Counted from the first letter of the stretch, positions 1 to 7,824 are shown. The stretch is 13,105 bases of DNA from Betaproteobacteria bacterium (GCA_003455595.1 DMQT01000012.1:1-13105); one strand, 5' to 3'. A program made the numbers and translations. The notes: generated from the letters alone by a model not told the origin.

Positions 1-71
1 GCCTGCTCAAGTTCGACTTTATCGCACTTGGCAAGATGCTCACTGAACCATTTTTTGAGTTTGTTTAGCAT
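1..71 (-). CDS. 5' end of a gene running off the left edge (unidentified)
   Basis: An ATG at 71-69 on the minus strand opens a frame that stays open to the window edge (23 codons, starting MLNKLKKWFSEHLAKCDKVE). It begins one base after the stop codon of the upstream REC gene, so it is very probably the next gene of the same signalling operon. The visible peptide is short, basic and amphipathic. That could be the start of a sensor kinase, a GGDEF/EAL protein or another regulator, but nothing diagnostic is visible. There is no obvious Shine-Dalgarno, so translation may be coupled to the REC gene. The product is unknown; only the position and open frame support the call. Confidence 0.5.
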   Translation of the reverse strand, partial: MLNKLKKWFSEHLAKCDKVELEQ

Positions 72-72
72 G

Positions 73-537
73 TCAGGTGACTTTATTCACTTCGTCTTTA
101 TTGCCTGTGTAATTTTGCCTGCCTTGTTCCAACAGGGTGCGCGATATTCCGGATAGTTGCGCTGCCTGGACCGGTTTGTTAAGACAAGCCGCAACACCGG
201 CTGAGAGCAATTGTTGATGAATTTTTTCATCATTCAGCGCAGTTACTACAATTATCGGCTGGACCGACACTGAACTTGAACCTTGCAGGGCATGTACGAA
301 GTGGATGCCATCCATTTTTTGCATGCGGTAATCCGTAATAATCAGGTCTACGTGTTTATTACGCAGCCATTTCAATGCAGCGCCTGCATCCGTCATGCAA
401 ACAATGCGCGCGCCCGGTAGCGCGGATTTCAACACGGCCTCATGAATCGCCAGCACGGTGGGCTGGTCATCCACAATGAGGATGGTTTGGCGATAGGTGT
501 GGGCACTACGAATATCGCGGATGGACATGGGATTCAC
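73..537 (-). CDS. Single-domain response regulator (REC, CheY-like)
   Basis: This 154-residue protein is essentially one receiver domain, about residues 17-140. It carries the acidic pair Asp23-Asp24, the predicted phosphoacceptor Asp69 (in TDYRM), Thr99 and the Lys121-Pro122 switch pair, so all phosphotransfer residues are present. No output domain follows, only a polar tail of about 15 residues. It should therefore act by protein contact or as a phosphorelay intermediate in the cytoplasm, not as a DNA-binding regulator. The frame opens at GTG (537); an in-frame ATG at 528 (residue 4) is an equally possible start, and neither has a strong Shine-Dalgarno. It lies 59 bp downstream of the HD-GYP gene and 1 bp upstream of a further partial gene. 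The cognate kinase is not in the window. Family assignment is firm; partner and output are unknown. Confidence 0.88.
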   Translation of the reverse strand: MNPMSIRDIRSAHTYRQTILIVDDQPTVLAIHEAVLKSALPGARIVCMTDAGAALKWLRNKHVDLIITDYRMQKMDGIHFVHALQGSSSVSVQPIIVVTALNDEKIHQQLLSAGVAACLNKPVQAAQLSGISRTLLEQGRQNYTGNKDEVNKVT

Positions 538-570
538 GGAATGCTTCAGAATTTACAAATAAAGCGTCAG

Positions 571-596
571 ACCGGATTTGAGGCGATTTGTCCGGT
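571..596 (-). repeat. Inverted repeat ACCGGA-N14-TCCGGT after the HD-GYP gene
   Basis: A perfect 6-bp inverted repeat (571-576 and 591-596) with a 14-base loop lies directly after the HD-GYP stop codon, in the gap before the REC gene. In the direction of transcription it is followed by CTGACGCTTTATTTG. This has no uninterrupted T run, so it is a weak terminator candidate at best. It may be a partial terminator or an RNA-processing hairpin that lowers REC expression. A chance repeat cannot be excluded. Confidence 0.3.
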
Positions 597-1682
597 TTAA
601 TCACTGTGCTGAGCGTGAATTTTTGTCAGCATGGGTTCGAGTTCGAGCATGGCAGTCACCAATATCGGGTCAAAATGCTGGCCACTTTCTTTGGATAAGT
701 ACTGCATGGCCTCTTCAATGCTCCAGGCTGCTTTGTAAGGACGCACCGAGGTAAGCGCGTCAAACACATCGGCAATGGCGACGATGCGTGCTGACAGTGG
801 AATGGCTTCTCCCACAATGCCGAGCGGGTAGCCGGAGCCGTCGTAGCGTTCATGGTGCGCGAGAGCGATTTCACCGCCCAGGCGCAAATATTTGGATGGA
901 CTGTCTTGCAATATGTCGTGGCCGATTTTTGGATGTTGCCGCATCACCTCAATCTCGGCGTCGGTGAGGGCGCCGCTTTTGCGCAGGATGCTGTCGGGTA
1001 TGCCGATTTTGCCAAGGTCGTGTAAGGGCGCGGCCAGTTCGATGAGCTCTGCGTCTTCTTCGGACAGCCCGATCGCTTCGGCCAAAACGCCGCTATAGCG
1101 CGACATGCGTAGCAGGTGTTTGGCGGTATCGGTGTCGCGGTACTCGCCGGCTCGGGCCAGGCGCATCAGGGTTTCTTTTTCGCGGCTGCGGATTTCGGCA
1201 GTGGCTTCGCTCACCATCACTTCCAGCAATCGGCTCTTGTCCTCAAGAATGAGCTGTTGCTGGCGCAGGGTGAGCAAATTGCGGCAGCGCGCCTTGCATT
1301 CGTGCACATCGACGGGCTTGGTGAGGAAATCGGTCACGCCCGCGTCCAGCGCTGCGTATCGCGTTTGCGTATCCTGCTTGATGGTAATCATGATGACCGG
1401 CACATGCTCATACCCGGGCAACTGGCGCAAGCGGCTAATAAACTCGACGCCATTCATGCCGGGCATCAAGTAGTCTGCCAGCACCAGATCGGCAGGGTGG
1501 GCTGCTGCCCATGCCAGTGCGGCAGAAGGCATGGTTTCTTCTTGTACTTTGATACCGGAGCCGATGCCGCGAACTACCTGGGAAAGAATGGTACGGCTGG
1601 TAGCCTGATCGTCGAGGATCAGAACGGCGCTGGTGCCTGGCAGATTAAAATTGGCCATAGTGACGGTTGGTAATGAATCCAT
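597..1682 (-). CDS. REC-HD-GYP response regulator, predicted cyclic-di-GMP phosphodiesterase (RpfG-like)
   Basis: This 361-residue cytoplasmic protein has an N-terminal receiver domain (about 18-138) with Asp24-Asp25, predicted phosphoacceptor Asp70 (ADYLMPGMNG) and Lys122-Pro123. A helical linker (about 140-175) leads to an HD-GYP domain (about 175-355). Metal and catalytic signatures are intact: His221-Asp222 in HDLGKIGIPD, His250, His276-His277-Glu278, and DGSGYP at 281-286, followed by RIVAIADVFDALT. Members of this family hydrolyse cyclic di-GMP to pGpG or GMP under control of phosphorylation; RpfG is the classic case. Here the intact residues predict activity, but the input signal is unknown. 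The ATG at 1682 gives the longest frame; ATG at 1658 (residue 9) is an alternative, since neither has a clear Shine-Dalgarno. It is the first gene of the minus-strand operon and diverges from the malic enzyme gene across 239 bp. Confidence 0.93.
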   Translation of the reverse strand: MDSLPTVTMANFNLPGTSAVLILDDQATSRTILSQVVRGIGSGIKVQEETMPSAALAWAAAHPADLVLADYLMPGMNGVEFISRLRQLPGYEHVPVIMITIKQDTQTRYAALDAGVTDFLTKPVDVHECKARCRNLLTLRQQQLILEDKSRLLEVMVSEATAEIRSREKETLMRLARAGEYRDTDTAKHLLRMSRYSGVLAEAIGLSEEDAELIELAAPLHDLGKIGIPDSILRKSGALTDAEIEVMRQHPKIGHDILQDSPSKYLRLGGEIALAHHERYDGSGYPLGIVGEAIPLSARIVAIADVFDALTSVRPYKAAWSIEEAMQYLSKESGQHFDPILVTAMLELEPMLTKIHAQHSD

Positions 1683-1751
1683 ATGATGTCGTTGCGAGTT
1701 ATATCGGCAGGACTAACTGAAGCTTTATTAACATTTGCTAATTTGCCTTGC

Positions 1752-1769
1752 GCGCTGATCTAGCAGCGC
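1752..1769. promoter_or_regulatory. Dyad GCGCTG-N6-CAGCGC next to the candidate -35 box
   Basis: A perfect 6+6 bp inverted repeat with a 6-base spacer ends one base before the candidate TTGACG -35 box of the TCA operon. The size, symmetry and position would suit a dimeric regulator site, either activating from just upstream or repressing by overlap. It matches no operator that I can name with confidence, and it could be chance in GC-rich DNA. Confidence 0.3.
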
Positions 1770-1798
1770 TTGACGAGGCCTGATCGTGCAACTGTAAC
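1770..1798 (+). promoter_or_regulatory. Candidate sigma70-type promoter of the TCA operon
   Basis: TTGACG (1770-1775, 5 of 6 matches to TTGACA) and TGTAAC (1793-1798, 4 of 6 to TATAAT) are separated by 17 bp, the ideal spacing. Transcription would start near 1805, giving a leader of roughly 115 bases before the malic enzyme ATG. A TATAAT hexamer at 1843-1848 is a rival -10 box, but I see no good -35 at the right distance from it. Confidence 0.4.
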
Positions 1799-1801
1799 GA
1801 C

Positions 1802-1816
1802 ATGATTTTATATCAT
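1802..1816. promoter_or_regulatory. Dyad ATGAT-TTTAT-ATCAT at the predicted start site
   Basis: A perfect 5+5 bp AT-rich inverted repeat lies 3 bases downstream of the candidate -10 box, over the predicted transcription start. A protein bound there would block initiation, so it is a possible operator. The repeat is short and the regulator is not identifiable from the sequence. Confidence 0.25.
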
Positions 1817-1825
1817 AAACCCACA

Positions 1826-1859
1826 GCCGATGACGCTATGAGTATAATCTGCCGATGAC
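1826..1859. repeat. Direct repeat GCCGATGAC, two copies 25 bp apart
   Basis: GCCGATGAC occurs at 1826-1834 and again at 1851-1859, on either side of a TATAAT hexamer (1843-1848). The 25-bp period is a little over two helical turns, so the copies would lie on roughly similar faces of the DNA. They could be tandem regulator half-sites or leader RNA elements. A functional role is an inference. Confidence 0.3.
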
Positions 1860-1921
1860 TCTAATATGAATGCGTCACCCTTTTCAATATAACTCCTGCA
1901 CAATCACCATCCTAAAATCTC

Positions 1922-3121
1922 ATGTCCACACTCAAACAGCAAGCCCTCGATTACCACCAGTTTCCCAAACCCGGCAAACTCTCCGTTGAGTCCTCCAAAC
2001 CCTGCGCCACTCAGTTAGACTTGTCGCTCGCCTACAGCCCCGGCGTAGCTGAGCCTGTGCGGGCGATCGGCGACGACCCGGAAGCGGCTTACCGGTACAC
2101 CAACAAGGGCAATCTGGTCGCGGTGATTACCGATGGCACCGCGATTCTGGGTCTGGGCAATCTGGGGCCGCTGGCGGCCAAGCCGGTGATGGAAGGCAAG
2201 GCGGTGCTGTTCAAGCGCTTTGCCAATATCGACGTGTTTGATATCGAAGTGAACGCGCCCAGCGTGCAGGCGTTCATCGACACGGTGGTGAATATCGCGC
2301 CGACTTTTGGCGGGATTAATCTTGAAGACATTGCTGCACCACATTGTTTTGAAATAGAAAAAGCTCTGTCTGAGCGGCTGGACATTCCGGTATTCCACGA
2401 TGATCAGCACGGCACCGCCGTGATTATCTGTGCGGGTCTGATCAATGCCTTGCACGTACAGGGCAAAAAGCTCTCCGAGGCGCGCATTGTCTGCCTGGGC
2501 GCAGGGGCGGCAGGTAACGCATCGTTACGCTTGTTGCTGGCTATGGGCGCAGATAAGTCCAAACTGCTGGTGGTGGACAAGGTCGGCGTGCTGCATTCCG
2601 GTATGACCGATTTGCCACCGCACCATGCGTTTTTTGCGGCGGATACGGCTGCCAGAACGCTGGCCGATGCGATGCGCGGTGCGGATGCGTTTATTGGCGT
2701 GTCGGCCGCCAACCTGGTGACACCAGACATGATCAAGAGCATGGCGGACAAGCCGGTGGTATTTGCGCTGGCCAATCCGGACCCAGAGATTTCACCGGCG
2801 GCAGCGCACGCGGCACGTGATGACCTGATTATGGCGACCGGGCGTTCGGATTACCCGAATCAGGTCAATAACGTGCTCGGCTTTCCGTTTATTTTTCGTG
2901 GCACGCTCGACGCGCGCGCCAAGCGCATCACGCAAAAAATGCTGATTGCTGCGGTACACGCGCTGGCCGAACTGGCGCGTGAGCCGGTGCCCACCGATGT
3001 GCTGGCGATTTATAACCTGACCGAGCTGGCATTCGGGCGCGATTACATCCTGCCCAAACCCTTCGATGCGCGGCTGATCGAGCGCATTCCCCCCGCAGTG
3101 GTGAAAGCAGCCAAGGAATAA
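1922..3121 (+). CDS. maeB: Malic enzyme, single-domain bacterial type (malate to pyruvate + CO2)
   Basis: This 399-residue protein oxidatively decarboxylates malate to pyruvate with NAD(P)+. The N-terminal catalytic domain shows SLAYSPGVAEP with general acid Tyr38, ITDGTAILGLGNLGP, and MEGKAVLFK with candidate catalytic Lys93. Metal ligands are Glu135-Asp136 (INLEDI) and Asp161 (FHDDQHGTA). A Rossmann domain follows with GAGAAG at 193-198, then ANPDPEISP and a VNNVLGFPFIFRG signature. The length matches stand-alone bacterial malic enzymes (about 400 residues). The roughly 330-residue phosphotransacetylase-like domain of E. coli-type MaeB is absent; the stop comes right after the malic domain. 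Cofactor preference cannot be read safely, so the symbol is approximate. The start has no clear Shine-Dalgarno. It heads the operon, and sdhC begins 4 bp after its stop. Confidence 0.92.
   Translation: MSTLKQQALDYHQFPKPGKLSVESSKPCATQLDLSLAYSPGVAEPVRAIGDDPEAAYRYTNKGNLVAVITDGTAILGLGNLGPLAAKPVMEGKAVLFKRFANIDVFDIEVNAPSVQAFIDTVVNIAPTFGGINLEDIAAPHCFEIEKALSERLDIPVFHDDQHGTAVIICAGLINALHVQGKKLSEARIVCLGAGAAGNASLRLLLAMGADKSKLLVVDKVGVLHSGMTDLPPHHAFFAADTAARTLADAMRGADAFIGVSAANLVTPDMIKSMADKPVVFALANPDPEISPAAAHAARDDLIMATGRSDYPNQVNNVLGFPFIFRGTLDARAKRITQKMLIAAVHALAELAREPVPTDVLAIYNLTELAFGRDYILPKPFDARLIERIPPAVVKAAKE
3113..3118 (+). promoter_or_regulatory. Ribosome binding site for sdhC
   Basis: AAGGAA lies 7 bases before the GTG at 3126, inside the last codons of the malic enzyme gene. 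It supports the GTG start and coupling to upstream translation. Confidence 0.6.
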
Positions 3122-3125
3122 GCCG

Positions 3126-3503
3126 GTGCGGCCTGCGTCTCGTCCGGTCTACCTCAATCTGTTCAAAATTCACCTGCCCCTGCCGGGGTGGGTGTCCATC
3201 CTGCAACGCATGAGTGGTGCGGTGTTGTTTTTTGTCACGCCGGTGCTGCTGTATCTGCTGCAAACTTCTTTTGATGCAGCTGGCTACGTGCAGCTGCAAG
3301 TGACTTTGCATGCGCCACTGGCCAAACTTGCGCTGACGCTTTTGTTGTGGGGCTACTTACAGCATCTATTGGGCGGCTTGCGTTTTCTGTTGCTGGATAT
3401 TCATATTGGTGCGGATCTAGCCACTGCGCGCAGGCTGTCTGCAGCGACGCTGTTATTGAGCGCGAGCTTGACACTGGTCATTGCCGGAGTCTGGCTAGGA
3501 TGA
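3126..3503 (+). CDS. sdhC: Succinate dehydrogenase cytochrome b556 membrane anchor subunit
   Basis: This 125-residue integral membrane protein anchors succinate dehydrogenase (complex II) in the inner membrane and helps form the haem b and ubiquinone sites. The family signature RPVYLNL opens the protein. SILQRMSG follows, with Ser24 and Arg28 matching the quinone-site residues of E. coli SdhC. Three hydrophobic segments lie near residues 31-46, 64-90 and 103-124. His80 in [15 protein letters not shown] aligns with the axial haem ligand of E. coli (His84). One oddity is that the usual His in SILHR is Gln27 (CAA). The GTG start at 3126 is chosen for its upstream AAGGAA and because the RP-YLNL motif needs it. 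The stop overlaps the sdhD start as ATGA. Confidence 0.93.
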   Translation: MRPASRPVYLNLFKIHLPLPGWVSILQRMSGAVLFFVTPVLLYLLQTSFDAAGYVQLQVTLHAPLAKLALTLLLWGYLQHLLGGLRFLLLDIHIGADLATARRLSAATLLLSASLTLVIAGVWLG

Positions 3504-3826
3504 GCGGCGCCTTGTCGAACTGGCTGGTGCAGCGTATCAGCGCCGTTGTGCTGGCGTTGTATTCCCTCTTTTTCCCTGCCTGGCTGCTGTTTCACTGGCC
3601 GCATGGCTGGCTGGACTGGCGCGGGTTGTTTGCGCCGTTGCCGATGCGCATTGCGACCCTGTTGTTCGTGCTGGCACTGGCGCTGCATGCCTGGGTAGGC
3701 ATGCGCGATATTTTCATGGATTACGTCAAGCCGCCCGGCGTGCGGCTGGCCCTGCACGTGGCTGCGCTGGTCTGGCTGGCAAGCTGCGTGGTGTGGGCGA
3801 CAGCGATTTTATGGGGGCAGGCATGA
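3500..3826 (+). CDS. sdhD: Succinate dehydrogenase hydrophobic membrane anchor subunit
   Basis: This 108-residue protein is the second membrane anchor of complex II. It has three hydrophobic segments (about 13-33, 50-68 and 80-106). [17 protein letters not shown] contains His63, which aligns with the haem-proximal His71 of E. coli SdhD, and Asp74-Tyr75, equivalent to the Asp82-Tyr83 quinone-site pair. The ATG at 3500 overlaps the sdhC stop by 4 bp. The frame is open further upstream, but that part overlaps sdhC and encodes no SdhD-like sequence. The gene ends in an ATGA overlap with sdhA. Length is normal for the family (about 110-125). Confidence 0.92.
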   Translation: MSGALSNWLVQRISAVVLALYSLFFPAWLLFHWPHGWLDWRGLFAPLPMRIATLLFVLALALHAWVGMRDIFMDYVKPPGVRLALHVAALVWLASCVVWATAILWGQA

Positions 3827-5586
3827 AGCCGGTCAAACGCAAATTTGATGCGGTCATCATTGGCGGTGGTGGCGCGGGACTGCGCGCGGCCTTGCAGTTG
3901 TCAGGCTCCGGGCTGAATGTGGCGGTGGTGTCCAAGGTATTCCCGACGCGTTCGCATACGGTGTCGGCACAGGGCGGCATTACCGCCGCACTGGGCAATG
4001 TCACGCCGGACAACTGGCACTGGCACATGTATGACACGGTGAAAGGTTCGGATTATCTGGGCGATCAGGACGCCATCGAGTTCATGTGCCGCCATGCCGC
4101 CGAGGCGGTAATCGAGCTCGAGCATATGGGGCTGCCGTTCTCGCGGCTCGACAATGGCCGCATCTACCAGCGCCCATTCGGCGGGCAATCCATGAATTAC
4201 GGCGGCGAGCAGGCTACCCGTACCTGCGCGGCGGCTGACCGCACCGGCCATGCACTGCTGCATACGCTATATCAGCAAAATCTGCGTGCCCGCACCCACT
4301 TTTTCGACGAATATTTTGCGCTCGATCTGCTGCGCGATGCCGACGGCTATGTGCTCGGTGTGAGCGCGCTGGGCATCGAGTCGGGCGAGGCGCTGGTGAT
4401 TGAAGCGCGCGCTACATTGCTGGCGACCGGCGGTGCAGGTCGCATTTTTCGTTACTCGACCAATGCACACATCAATACCGGCGACGGCCTCGGCATGGCG
4501 CTGCGCGCCGGACTGGCGTTGCAGGACATGGAGTTCTGGCAGTTTCATCCCACCGGTCTGCCGGGGTCGGGCAGCCTCATCAGCGAAGGCGTGCGCGGCG
4601 AAGGCGGCTATCTGGTCAACAATCAGGGCGAGCGCTTCATGGAACGCTATGCGCCGCACGCCAAAGACCTCGCCAGCCGCGATGTGGTGGCGCGTGCCGT
4701 GGCGCTGGAAATTCACGCCGGGCGTGGCTGTGGGCCGAATGGCGACGTGATTCACCTGAAGCTTGACCACCTCGGTGCAGTGCTCATCAAGGACAAGTTG
4801 CCCGGTATCCGCGAACTCGCCCTGCGTTTTGCCGGGGTCGATCCCATCGACGCGCCCATCCCGGTGGTGCCGACCGCGCACTACATGATGGGTGGCATTC
4901 CCACCAATCTGCACGGTCAGGTGGTGATGCCCGCGCGCTTCGGCCCGGAAGAGCCGGTGCCGGGGCTGTACGCGGTGGGCGAATGCGCCTGCGTATCGGT
5001 GCACGGCGCCAACCGGCTGGGTGGCAATTCGCTGCTCGATCTGGTGGTATTTGGTCGCGCGGCGGGCAATCACATCATTGAAACGCTGCGCGATAATCCA
5101 TTTCCGCGTGTTTTGCCGGACAACGCCGCCGAGGCAGGGCTGGCGCGGCTGGCGCGCTGGGATCAGAGCGGGCAGGGTGAATCGGTGGCCGAAATACGGA
5201 TTGCCCTGCAAACGCTGATGCAAACACACTGTGGCGTATTCCGTACCGAAGCCTTATTGCGCGATGGGTTGACACAGATGGATGCGCTCGAAACGCGGCT
5301 GGGCGCGGTCAGGCTCACCGATACCAGCCGCGTATTTAATACCGCTCGCATTGAGGCCCTGGAACTGGAAAACCTGTTCCCAGTGGCACGTGCCACGCTG
5401 GTATCGGCGCTGGCACGTACCGAGAGCCGGGGCGCGCACGCCCGCGAAGACTATCCGCAGCGCGACGACGACCACTGGCTCAAACACACGCTGTACAGCC
5501 GCGACGGCGACCAGATCGACACCAAACCAGTGCGGCTGAAGCCACTGACAGTTGAGCCGTTTTTGCCCAAGGAGCGAACCTACTGA
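3823..5586 (+). CDS. sdhA: Succinate dehydrogenase flavoprotein subunit
   Basis: This 587-residue FAD-containing catalytic subunit oxidises succinate to fumarate on the cytoplasmic face of the membrane. It has an N-terminal FAD-binding [11 protein letters not shown] motif (14-24) and SHTVSAQGG with His45, the covalent flavin attachment residue. Substrate and active-site residues match E. coli SdhA: His242 (FHPTG), Glu255 (SEGVRGEGG), Arg286 (SRDVVAR), His353 (AHYMMGG) and Arg398 (GANRLGGNS). The C-terminal helical domain is complete. A GTG at 3793 would add 10 residues, but ATG 3823 is preferred: it forms an ATGA overlap with sdhD, follows a G-rich stretch, and starts just before the conserved FAD motif. 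Flavinylation is presumably assisted by SdhE, encoded two genes downstream. Confidence 0.97.
   Translation: MKPVKRKFDAVIIGGGGAGLRAALQLSGSGLNVAVVSKVFPTRSHTVSAQGGITAALGNVTPDNWHWHMYDTVKGSDYLGDQDAIEFMCRHAAEAVIELEHMGLPFSRLDNGRIYQRPFGGQSMNYGGEQATRTCAAADRTGHALLHTLYQQNLRARTHFFDEYFALDLLRDADGYVLGVSALGIESGEALVIEARATLLATGGAGRIFRYSTNAHINTGDGLGMALRAGLALQDMEFWQFHPTGLPGSGSLISEGVRGEGGYLVNNQGERFMERYAPHAKDLASRDVVARAVALEIHAGRGCGPNGDVIHLKLDHLGAVLIKDKLPGIRELALRFAGVDPIDAPIPVVPTAHYMMGGIPTNLHGQVVMPARFGPEEPVPGLYAVGECACVSVHGANRLGGNSLLDLVVFGRAAGNHIIETLRDNPFPRVLPDNAAEAGLARLARWDQSGQGESVAEIRIALQTLMQTHCGVFRTEALLRDGLTQMDALETRLGAVRLTDTSRVFNTARIEALELENLFPVARATLVSALARTESRGAHAREDYPQRDDDHWLKHTLYSRDGDQIDTKPVRLKPLTVEPFLPKERTY
5569..5574 (+). 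promoter_or_regulatory. Ribosome binding site for sdhB
   Basis: AAGGAG lies 11 bases before the sdhB ATG, within the end of sdhA. It is the best Shine-Dalgarno in the operon and confirms the TGATG start. Confidence 0.6.
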
Positions 5587-6284
5587 TGCGCTTCTCCATT
5601 TACCGTTACGACCCGGAACACGATGCCCAGCCGCGTATGCAGACTTACGAGCTCGACATCGAACCCGCCGGCAACATGCTGCTTGACGCCCTGCTGCGCA
5701 TCAAGGACGAGCAGGACAGCAGCCTCACCCTGCGCCGTTCATGCCGCGAAGGCGTGTGCGGCTCGGACGGCATGAATATCAATGGCAGCAATGGATTGGC
5801 GTGCATCACGCCACTGACAGGGTTGAAACAGCCGATTGCAGTGCGCCCGTTGCCCGGCCTGCCGGTCATCCGCGATCTGGTGGTGGATATGACGCCGCTC
5901 AATCAGCAATACAAATCAGTCGAACCTTGGCTCAACAACGCCGATCCGGCACCGGAAATCGAGCGCCTGCAAAGCCCGGCTCAGCGCGCCCAGCTCGATG
6001 GCCTGGTGGAGTGTATCCAGTGTGGTTGTTGTTCGTCGGCGTGTCCGTCATTCTGGTGGAATCCGGATAAATTCGTCGGCCCCGCGGGATTGCTGGCAGC
6101 GTATCGCTACATTGCCGACAGTCGCGACCAGAACACCGATGCGCGTCTGGATAATCTGCAAGACCCATACCGGCTGTTCCGTTGCCACGGCATCATGAAC
6201 TGCGTATCGGTATGCCCGAAAGGGCTTAATCCCACTGCGGCCATCGGTAAAATCAAGACCCTGCTGGTCAAGCGCAGCACATGA
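5586..6284 (+). CDS. sdhB: Succinate dehydrogenase iron-sulfur subunit
   Basis: This 232-residue subunit carries electrons from the flavin in SdhA to quinone through three iron-sulfur clusters. The plant-type ferredoxin domain has [2Fe-2S] ligands Cys53, Cys58, Asp61 and Cys73 (SCREGVCGSDG, then GLAC). The C-terminal helical domain carries CIQCGCCSSACPSFWWNP. Cys143, Cys146, Cys149 and Cys210 would bind [4Fe-4S], and Cys153, Cys200 and Cys206 would bind [3Fe-4S], by alignment to E. coli with a constant offset of six. All cluster ligands are present and the length is normal. The sdhA stop and this ATG share one base (TGATG), and the stop overlaps the sdhE start by 4 bp. Confidence 0.97.
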   Translation: MRFSIYRYDPEHDAQPRMQTYELDIEPAGNMLLDALLRIKDEQDSSLTLRRSCREGVCGSDGMNINGSNGLACITPLTGLKQPIAVRPLPGLPVIRDLVVDMTPLNQQYKSVEPWLNNADPAPEIERLQSPAQRAQLDGLVECIQCGCCSSACPSFWWNPDKFVGPAGLLAAYRYIADSRDQNTDARLDNLQDPYRLFRCHGIMNCVSVCPKGLNPTAAIGKIKTLLVKRST

Positions 6285-6520
6285 GCGAGATGAACCGGCT
6301 GCGCTGGCGTGCCCGACGCGGCATGCTGGAGCTGGATATCCTGTTGCTGAATTTTCTTGATACCCGTTACGTCAGCTTGCCAATCGGCCTGCAGACTGCG
6401 TTTGCAGCATTATTGGAGCTCGAAGACAGTGCATTGTGGGATATGATTCAGGCTAGGCAGCCTGCACACACGATCGAGCAGGCACAGATCATGGAATGGC
6501 TAAGGAAGAACGAACAATGA
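6281..6520 (+). CDS. sdhE: SdhE, FAD assembly factor for succinate dehydrogenase
   Basis: This 79-residue cytoplasmic protein belongs to the SdhE/YgfY/Sdh5 family, whose members promote covalent attachment of FAD to SdhA. The RRGMLELD stretch contains the family's RGxxE motif (Arg13, Gly14, Glu17), needed for flavinylation in characterised homologues. It is followed by the usual short helical bundle with [13 protein letters not shown]. The position directly after sdhB, with an ATGA overlap on both sides, agrees with this role and links assembly-factor supply to SdhAB synthesis. It was formerly annotated as DUF339 or antitoxin CptB; the sdh context favours the flavinylation role. Confidence 0.93.
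   Translation: MSEMNRLRWRARRGMLELDILLLNFLDTRYVSLPIGLQTAFAALLELEDSALWDMIQARQPAHTIEQAQIMEWLRKNEQ
6502..6508 (+). promoter_or_regulatory. Ribosome binding site that decides the gltA start
   Basis: AAGGAAG lies 8 bases before ATG 6517. It lies downstream of the rival ATG at 6496, so it supports 6517 as the real start. Confidence 0.6.
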
Positions 6521-7812
6521 AAGCGCCGACTAAAGTTACCCTCACATTCGATAATAGTGCCAAGCAGATTGAGCTGCCGGTGCTGTCGGGAAACCTCGGC
6601 CCCAGCGTGATTGATATCCGCAGTTTGGTTAAATCGGGCTATTTCACCTACGACCCAGGGTTTCAGGCCACCGCCAGTTGTAGTTCCAGCATCACCTACA
6701 TCGATGGCGACAAGGGGCTGCTGTATTACCGGGGCTATCCGATTGAGCAATTGGCCAAGCATTCGGATTTCATCGAAGTCGCGTATTTGCTGCAATACGG
6801 CGAGCTGCCCAACGCCCAGCAGAAGCACGATTACGACACCACCATGCGTCAGCACACCATGCTGCATGACCAGATCAATACCGTGTTTCGCGGTTTCCGC
6901 CGGGATGCGCACCCGATGGCGGTGATGGTCGGCGTGGTGGGCGCGCTGTCGGCGTTTTATCACGATTCGCTCGACATCCGCGACCCGCACCACCGTGAGG
7001 TGTCGGCCTTCCGCATCCTTGCCAAAGTGCCGACCATCGCGGCGTGGAGCTACAAATACAACACCGGTCAGCCCTTCATGTACCCGCAGAATCGTCTGAG
7101 TTATGTGGAAAACTTCATGTACATGATGTTCGCCACACCGTGCGAGCCGTATACCCCTAACCCGGTGCTGACGCGTGCGTTTGAACGCATCATGATCCTG
7201 CACGCCGACCACGAGCAGAATGCGTCCACCTCCACGGTGCGACTGGCAGGCTCGTCGGGTGCCAATCCGTTCGCCTGCATCTCGGCCGGCATCGCCTCGC
7301 TGTGGGGCCCGGCGCACGGCGGTGCCAATGAGGCCGCGCTGGCGATGCTGGAAGAAATTGGCGACGTGTCGCGCATCGGCCAGTTCATTGAGCGCGCCAA
7401 GGACAAGGGCGATTCGTTCCGCCTGATGGGCTTTGGCCACCGTGTCTACAAAAACATGGACCCGCGTGCCGCCGTGATGCGCGAAACCTGCCACGAAGTG
7501 CTGAACGAACTCGGTCTGAACAAAGACCCATTGTTCAAGGTCGCGCTCAAGCTCGAACAGATTGCGCTTGAGGACGAGTATTTTGTGGCTAAAAAACTCT
7601 ATCCCAACGTCGATTTCTACTCGGGTATCGTGCTGCGCGCGCTGGGCATTCCGACCAATATGTTCACCGCCATGTTTGCGCTGGCTCGCACCGCAGGCTG
7701 GGTGGCGCAGTGGAATGAAATGATCAGCGACCCGGAGAACAAGATTGGCCGTCCGCGTCAGCTCTATTTGGGCGACGTGCGGCGCGACTTTGTACCGGTG
7801 GAGCAGCGTTAG
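6517..7812 (+). CDS. gltA: Citrate synthase (hexameric, type II)
   Basis: This 431-residue enzyme condenses oxaloacetate with acetyl-CoA to citrate at the entry of the TCA cycle. [14 protein letters not shown] (from His229) binds oxaloacetate. The catalytic residues are His267 (GPAHGGANE), His308 ([13 protein letters not shown]) and Asp366 (PNVDFYSG), equivalent to E. coli His264, His305 and Asp362. Length and the N-terminal beta-rich segment match the Gram-negative, NADH-sensitive class, but allosteric behaviour cannot be read directly. ATG 6496 would add seven residues; ATG 6517 is preferred because of the Shine-Dalgarno at 6502-6508 and the ATGA overlap with sdhE. A 24-bp gap to sucA follows, the widest in the operon. 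Confidence 0.97.
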   Translation: MKAPTKVTLTFDNSAKQIELPVLSGNLGPSVIDIRSLVKSGYFTYDPGFQATASCSSSITYIDGDKGLLYYRGYPIEQLAKHSDFIEVAYLLQYGELPNAQQKHDYDTTMRQHTMLHDQINTVFRGFRRDAHPMAVMVGVVGALSAFYHDSLDIRDPHHREVSAFRILAKVPTIAAWSYKYNTGQPFMYPQNRLSYVENFMYMMFATPCEPYTPNPVLTRAFERIMILHADHEQNASTSTVRLAGSSGANPFACISAGIASLWGPAHGGANEAALAMLEEIGDVSRIGQFIERAKDKGDSFRLMGFGHRVYKNMDPRAAVMRETCHEVLNELGLNKDPLFKVALKLEQIALEDEYFVAKKLYPNVDFYSGIVLRALGIPTNMFTAMFALARTAGWVAQWNEMISDPENKIGRPRQLYLGDVRRDFVPVEQR

Positions 7813-7824
7813 AACCAGCGCTGC

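Noticed and set aside
1116..1673. Plus-strand open frame (185 codons) inside the REC-HD-GYP gene
   Set aside because: The minus strand carries intact REC and HD-GYP motifs; the plus frame has no recognisable domain.
1698..1703. TATAAC on the minus strand as the -10 box for the HD-GYP gene
   Set aside because: No recognisable -35 at 16-18 bp, and it would give a leader of under 12 bases to the first ATG. Possible if the ATG at 1658 is the real start, but too weak to list.
1831..1877. TGACGC...GCGTCA inverted repeat as a leader riboswitch or attenuator
   Set aside because: Only 6 bp of stem with a 35-base loop and no terminator or known aptamer features; not enough to call a regulatory RNA.
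3793..3822. Upstream GTG start for sdhA adding 10 residues
   Set aside because: The ATG at 3823 gives the same ATGA overlap seen at other junctions of this operon and leaves a normal N-terminus before the FAD motif.
4267..5229. Antisense open frame (320 codons) opposite sdhA
   Set aside because: Shadow of a highly conserved gene; no motif or credible start context.
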